Shown here: positions 8,240-10,779 of the stretch, one piece after another
Numbering within the stretch: position 1 is the stretch's first letter
Layout: every line of letters begins with the position of its first letter
Source: Candidatus Heimdallarchaeota archaeon
GTDB lineage: Archaea > Asgardarchaeota > Heimdallarchaeia > JABLTI01
DNA length: 10,779 bases
Assembly (NCBI GenBank): GCA_030671945.1
Contig: DAOVHJ010000052.1
Location: forward strand, 1-10,779
Direction: 5' to 3'
Position numbers and translations under genes: made by a program
Notes under the pieces: model-generated
The model's input: the letters and a program-made list of their open reading frames with translations, nothing else
Databases searched by the model: none
Told to the model about the DNA's origin: nothing

Positions 8240-9418
8240 CTAAAAAAGCATCGGAAATCGAGATTCGGGTTCATCGATTTCTGAATTGCTTTCAGGAACG
8301 ATTTCTTTTATCTTCTCAATTAATTTCTCTTTCAGTACAGTTCTATGATGGTCGCGAATTGAATATTCGGCTACATTGCATATGTCAGCGAGAGCTTTTT
8401 GAGTTAAGATTTGTCTATGTGCACCTAATTTTCCGATTATCCGATCTGCACAATAAACAACAGATACTGCGAAGATATATGGATTTCTTCCACCTCTTGC
8501 TCTAAGATTTGTTTCACAAAGAATCTCTCGAGATAATTGCAAGAGTTTGTTTTCGTATTCCTTTTTATTTACTTCAAGTTGTTTAAGACGTTCACAGACA
8601 TCTAAGTTCTCAACTATTGATGAAGTGATTCGTTGTAAATAATCTTCACTTTTTCGAATCTTTAAGGAGATGCCTAATTCTGAGGGAAGAATTTGTGCTA
8701 GCTTCACGATAGATTTTCCACTTACTCGATGGCCAAGATCTTTAAAAATACTAACGATTTCGCTTAATCGAATTGGAGCGTTCGATGCAGATTCCCTTAT
8801 TGATACCATTAAACATAAGGCTATAAGAACAATATGATTAGAAATTTTGTTAATCTTCTTGCTGTTCTCAGCAGTAGTAACAATTTTGTATAAATATGCA
8901 GCTCTCTTCTTTACTCCGTCAGATATTCCTAGATAACCAGATACCCGATTAAGACTCATAAGTGATCTATAATCTGTCTCATGATTTCCTATCTTAATCC
9001 TCAGATTGTATTTTCTTTTTAGTTTTCTGAATTTATATTGTTCCTTAGATGGCAAAGTAGATCCTTTACCATCATGAAAATAACCATCATTATGATAGCC
9101 TATGTAACTTCCAAGGCCATCAACAATATGAACCCTCTTTCCAGGAGACATTTCATGATCCCAAGGGATATGAGAATCGTTTTTTTCCGAAATTATTATC
9201 GAATTATTAACGACACCACATTCAGAACAGACTAATTCACCTCTTGTTTGTATAAGAGGTCCATTACAATGTTTGCATAATCCATCATTCTTTTCCAATT
9301 TAAGAACACCAAGATTACCAGCGCAAAAAATCATTTTTACCTTCTTGAGTTGAAATATTCTCTTAAAACAAGATGATATCTTTTTAATAGGATACAAAAC
9401 AAGCTTAAGCTTATTCAA
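8240..9418 (-). CDS. tfb: Transcription initiation factor B (TFB) paralogue
   Basis: The product has 392 residues from ATG 9418. An internal ATG at 9334 (residue 29), with GAAGGT 4 bases upstream, would give 364 residues; it removes a basic N-terminal stretch that is unusual for TFB and may be the real start. A zinc ribbon is formed by C48, C51, C64 and C67. A linker at about 85-147 replaces the usual B-reader sequence with GKRVHIVDGLGSYIGY and a run of lysines and arginines. Two cyclin repeats follow: about 148-255 and 265-370. The second holds GGRNPYIFAVSVVY and a helix-turn-helix (TQKALADICNVAEYSIRDHH), the classical BRE-binding element. TFB bridges TBP-bound promoters and RNA polymerase. 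Here it lies between a pilin-like gene and the pilus ATPase on one strand, so a promoter-selective role for the pilus genes is inferred. Confidence 0.92.
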   Translation of the reverse strand: MNKLKLVLYPIKKISSCFKRIFQLKKVKMIFCAGNLGVLKLEKNDGLCKHCNGPLIQTRGELVCSECGVVNNSIIISEKNDSHIPWDHEMSPGKRVHIVDGLGSYIGYHNDGYFHDGKGSTLPSKEQYKFRKLKRKYNLRIKIGNHETDYRSLMSLNRVSGYLGISDGVKKRAAYLYKIVTTAENSKKINKISNHIVLIALCLMVSIRESASNAPIRLSEIVSIFKDLGHRVSGKSIVKLAQILPSELGISLKIRKSEDYLQRITSSIVENLDVCERLKQLEVNKKEYENKLLQLSREILCETNLRARGGRNPYIFAVSVVYCADRIIGKLGAHRQILTQKALADICNVAEYSIRDHHRTVLKEKLIEKIKEIVPESNSEIDEPESRFPMLF

Positions 9419-9600
9419 AGATACCTAAATGTGAGAAAGATGACCGAAAGTATTCCTGAAAGAAGGAATAGTGTTGGGTCAGATTTCTATTCCAGGTCAT
9501 TGCAATAAAGCATGCTCTTCCAAATGCCTTTACGTCATACCCAACACAATAAAGTAGTATTAGGTGGAATAATAATATTCTTAAAACTAAGAAAAAAATC
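9419..9600 (-). promoter_or_regulatory. Spacer between pilin-like gene and TFB with candidate structured RNA
   Basis: This 182-base gap holds no gene with a usable start codon. It is less AT-rich than its surroundings and contains several inverted repeats: GTGTTGGGT (9471-9479) with ACCCAACAC (9539-9547); TATTCCT (9451-9457) with AGGAATA (9464-9470); TGACC (9441-9445) with GGTCA (9477-9481); and, inside the large loop, ATGCTTT/AAAGGCAT with one bulged base near 9511-9536. The second and third pairs nest into one hairpin. The third pair shares bases with the first, so the two cannot form together. In the operon's direction this could be a leader or attenuator before TFB, or an independent small RNA. 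A minus-strand frame is also open from 9608 to 9411 without an early start codon. Confidence 0.4.
9451..9470. repeat. 7-bp inverted repeat with 6-base loop
   Basis: TATTCCT and AGGAATA are perfect inverted copies around GAAAGA. An outer TGACC/GGTCA pair (9441-9445 and 9477-9481) extends the hairpin across small internal loops. The downstream side in the operon direction has no T-run, so it is not an obvious intrinsic terminator. Confidence 0.5.
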
Positions 9601-9795
9601 TTAGGGATTTAAACCTTGAAGTTTTTCTGAGACATCTTGAAAAATATTTTGTGTAAATCCAAGAATGTCTGATACAATAGCAACTAAGAGAACAAAGGCA
9701 AACAATGCAAGACCAATTAATATCCCCTCTTCAATTAGGGGGGAAGCCCGACGATCTTTTTTTAGCTTCTTTAGAATAAATCGTCTTTTTCTCAT
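9601..9795 (-). CDS. Small type IV pilin-like (Flp-like) protein with class III signal peptide
   Basis: The product has 64 residues. Residues 1-17 are highly basic and end in DRRA. Processing after A17 gives a mature protein beginning SPLIE, with glutamate at position +5 (E22), the hallmark of type IV pilins and archaellins. A hydrophobic helix at 24-44 and a short amphipathic tail follow. The size and layout resemble Tad-type Flp pilins of bacteria, and pilin-like small proteins in archaea. A prepilin peptidase would be needed and is not in the window. ATG 9795 has GAGG 7 bases upstream, and both lie inside a perfect inverted repeat. The neighbouring ATPase and two platform genes on the same strand support a pilus role. 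A membrane-anchored minor pilin is an alternative to a major filament subunit. Confidence 0.75.
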   Translation of the reverse strand: MRKRRFILKKLKKDRRASPLIEEGILIGLALFAFVLLVAIVSDILGFTQNIFQDVSEKLQGLNP

Positions 9796-9820
9796 GATAT
9801 TTCCTCAATAGAAATATCAT
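9794..9820. repeat. Perfect 10-bp inverted repeat over the pilin start codon
   Basis: ATGATATTTC at 9794-9803 and GAAATATCAT at 9811-9820 are exact inverted copies around the 7-base CTCAATA. The right arm, read on the minus strand, contains the ATG of the pilin gene, and the GAGG ribosome site straddles loop and stem. If transcription starts near 9802, as the TATA box implies, the repeat lies at the start site and would suit a dimeric repressor; with a longer transcript it would fold over the start codon. Confidence 0.5.
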
Positions 9821-9824
9821 ATTT

Positions 9825-9834
9825 TATATTAAAA
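9825..9834 (-). promoter_or_regulatory. Putative TATA box of the pilin operon
   Basis: TTTAATATAA on the minus strand is centred near 9829 and predicts a transcription start around 9802, a few bases before ATG 9795. It follows the tRNA by about 28 bases, so the operon need not depend on tRNA transcription. Confidence 0.45.
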
Positions 9835-9861
9835 ACACCACTTTTTTGAAAATTAAATTAA

Positions 9862-9939
9862 TGGTGCCCCGACCGGGATTCGAACCCGAGTCCACGACTC
9901 GAGAGGCCGTGATGATTGACCGAACTACACTATCGGGGC
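9862..9939 (-). tRNA. trnE: tRNA-Glu (anticodon CTC) with encoded CCA
   Basis: The acceptor stem GCCCCGA pairs with TCGGGGC, followed by discriminator A and an encoded CCA at 9864-9862. The anticodon stem ACGGC/GTCGT encloses the loop CTCTCGA, anticodon CTC, which reads the glutamate codon GAG. The T arm is TCGGG-TTCGAAT-CCCGG. There is no intron. It is the most GC-rich segment of the window. It lies between the coiled-coil gene and the pilin gene. No second copy of its 3' end is seen here, so there is no sign of an integration event. Confidence 0.95.
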
Positions 9940-10015
9940 AAAATATTATTATTTCAAAGGTAATTATTTGCAATAAATGATTTTCTATTATTGTGCAATT
10001 AGGAAGTAGGGAAGA

Positions 10016-10573
10016 TTAAGCACTTAATCTTGTTTCCCAATCCACTGCTTTTTCTAATAGATCCTGTTTATCGCTCGCTTGAAATTCGTTGTCTCCTTTC
10101 CTTATAAAACCATTACCTATTCTACGAATTTCATAGAAAACACGGCTAAATGAAAAGCTTGATTCGATCTGTTCAAGAGCTTCAATTAAGATCTCTCCGG
10201 CTTCCTTGAATTTTTCTGCGACATTTATTTTCTTAGTTAAATCAACAAAAATAGGATGTTGTGCAGCATCAGCAATTACTTCTTTTGTTGATGGTTTGCC
10301 TTTTTCTTTTGCTACTTTTATTTTTTCTTTAACAACTTTTTCAGCTGCTGGTTGTTTAGGCATTTTTTGGATTTTCGTTGAAAGAGTTTCTAGTTTATTG
10401 CCAAGATTGGTTAATTGTGAATTTATGTTAGTTATACCAGTTCCAAGTCCATCTATTGAAAGATGGATACTTTCAACGGTTTTTTTTAACGAATCTAAAG
10501 TAGTGTCAATCTTTGTTAAAACTTCTATCATTTGAGTAAATGTTTTTAGAAATACATCATCTTCACTTGACAT
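10016..10573 (-). CDS. Coiled-coil protein of unknown function
   Basis: The product has 185 residues and I do not recognise its family. Residues 8-70 show a heptad pattern of leucine, isoleucine and valine (for example MIEVLTKIDTTLDSLKKTVESI), consistent with a coiled coil. Residues 72-98 form a lysine- and proline-rich linker. Residues 105-185 are predicted to be a second, mostly helical domain containing VFYEIRRIGNGFIRKGDNE. There is no signal peptide or membrane helix, so it is probably cytosolic. The start is ATG 10573 with a TATA box just upstream, implying a very short or absent leader. It is on the pilus strand but separated from that operon by the tRNA, so a functional link is unsupported. 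Confidence 0.75.
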   Translation of the reverse strand: MSSEDDVFLKTFTQMIEVLTKIDTTLDSLKKTVESIHLSIDGLGTGITNINSQLTNLGNKLETLSTKIQKMPKQPAAEKVVKEKIKVAKEKGKPSTKEVIADAAQHPIFVDLTKKINVAEKFKEAGEILIEALEQIESSFSFSRVFYEIRRIGNGFIRKGDNEFQASDKQDLLEKAVDWETRLSA

Positions 10574-10590
10574 AAAATCATCCCATATTA

Positions 10591-10600
10591 TTTTATATAT
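10591..10600 (-). promoter_or_regulatory. TATA box of the coiled-coil gene
   Basis: ATATATAAAA on the minus strand has its upstream edge 27 bases before ATG 10573, so the transcript should begin at or next to the start codon and be essentially leaderless. GGGATGA, 4 bases before the ATG, could serve as a ribosome site only if transcription starts further upstream. Confidence 0.5.
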
Positions 10601-10779
10601 CAGAATAATTCGTTTCCATTATTATTTATTCCCATTTAGACATTTTTTGTTTTATATGAAAGAATTGTTAGTTAAATTCGCTCAAGAATACCGACACTTT
10701 TTTAATAAAAAAAATGTTATCTAATAATTAGTTCTAGAAATAAGAAATACATGTATTACAGAATGGGTGAAATCATTGT
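10601..10779. other. AT-rich intergenic region at window end
   Basis: No complete gene is visible. On the plus strand two in-frame ATG codons at 10751 and 10763 open a frame that runs off the window (MYYRMGEII), with a TATA-like TTTAATAAAA near 10699-10708. This could be the start of a further gene but is too short to call. A small palindrome, CTAAT-A-ATTAG, lies near 10721-10731. Confidence 0.3.

Noticed and set aside
8224..8505. 93-codon plus-strand open frame antisense to the TFB gene end
   Set aside because: It lies opposite the strongly supported second cyclin repeat of TFB and its translation has no recognisable pattern; it is a shadow frame.
9431..9480. Possible box C/D guide RNA (GATGA and CTGA motifs)
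   Set aside because: The C-box match lacks a conserved base and no second C'/D pair follows at the right spacing.
9471..9547. 77-base element closed by a 9-bp stem, considered as a tRNA (including tRNA-Sec) gene
   Set aside because: No T-arm consensus (TTCGAAT), no D-arm pattern and no plausible anticodon arm on either strand; only the closing stem and length resemble a tRNA.
9862..9939. tRNA 3' end as an attachment site for an integrated element containing the pilus cluster
   Set aside because: No direct repeat of the tRNA 3' end, integrase or recombinase gene appears in the window, and base composition of the cluster matches its surroundings.
10206..10535. 109-codon plus-strand open frame opposite the coiled-coil gene
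   Set aside because: It mirrors the coiled-coil coding strand and has no ribosome site; treated as a shadow.
1..10779. CRISPR array, insertion sequence or origin-binding repeats
   Set aside because: No regularly spaced repeats, transposase gene or repeated origin-type boxes were seen by reading both strands; the cdc6-linked origin, if any, would lie upstream of the window.

Overview
The window is strongly AT-rich archaeal DNA. The archaeal assignment rests on an Orc1/Cdc6 initiator, a transcription factor B (TFB), TATA boxes about 25 bases upstream of start codons, a PAC2-family proteasome-chaperone homologue, a class III (type IV pilin) signal peptide and a tRNA-Glu. The large secreted, C-terminally anchored Ig/PKD-type protein and the unusual TFB are compatible with an Asgard-type archaeon, but that placement is only a guess.

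Layout. (1) 1-1350, plus strand: the C-terminal 312 residues of an Orc1/Cdc6 protein (5' end outside the window), then a small ArsR-like winged-helix regulator 36 bases downstream. (2) 1369-4233, minus strand: one large secreted surface protein with a C-terminal membrane anchor, convergent with the regulator. (3) 4234-4431: a divergent promoter region. (4) 4441-5169, plus strand: a PAC2-family protein ending in an HbYX-like tail. (5) 5172-9795, minus strand: a type IV pilus/Tad-like cluster. In transcription order it holds a 64-residue pilin-like protein, a 180-base structured spacer, a TFB paralogue, a TadA/VirB11-like ATPase and two TadC/GspF-like membrane platform proteins. (6) 9862-9939, minus strand: tRNA-Glu(CTC) with an encoded CCA. 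(7) 10016-10573, minus strand: a coiled-coil protein of unknown function. The last 206 bases hold no gene that can be called with confidence.

The most interesting element is the pilus cluster. A general transcription factor (TFB, the archaeal TFIIB) sits 30 bases upstream of the pilus ATPase gene, on the same strand and behind a pilin-like gene. This suggests a filament system carrying its own initiation factor, much as some bacterial operons carry a dedicated sigma factor. Two candidate control elements lie in the cluster: a perfect 10-bp inverted repeat over the pilin ribosome site and start codon, and a multi-stem, GC-richer segment between pilin and TFB in which two pairings exclude each other. 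Prepilin peptidase is not in the window, so the system depends on genes elsewhere.
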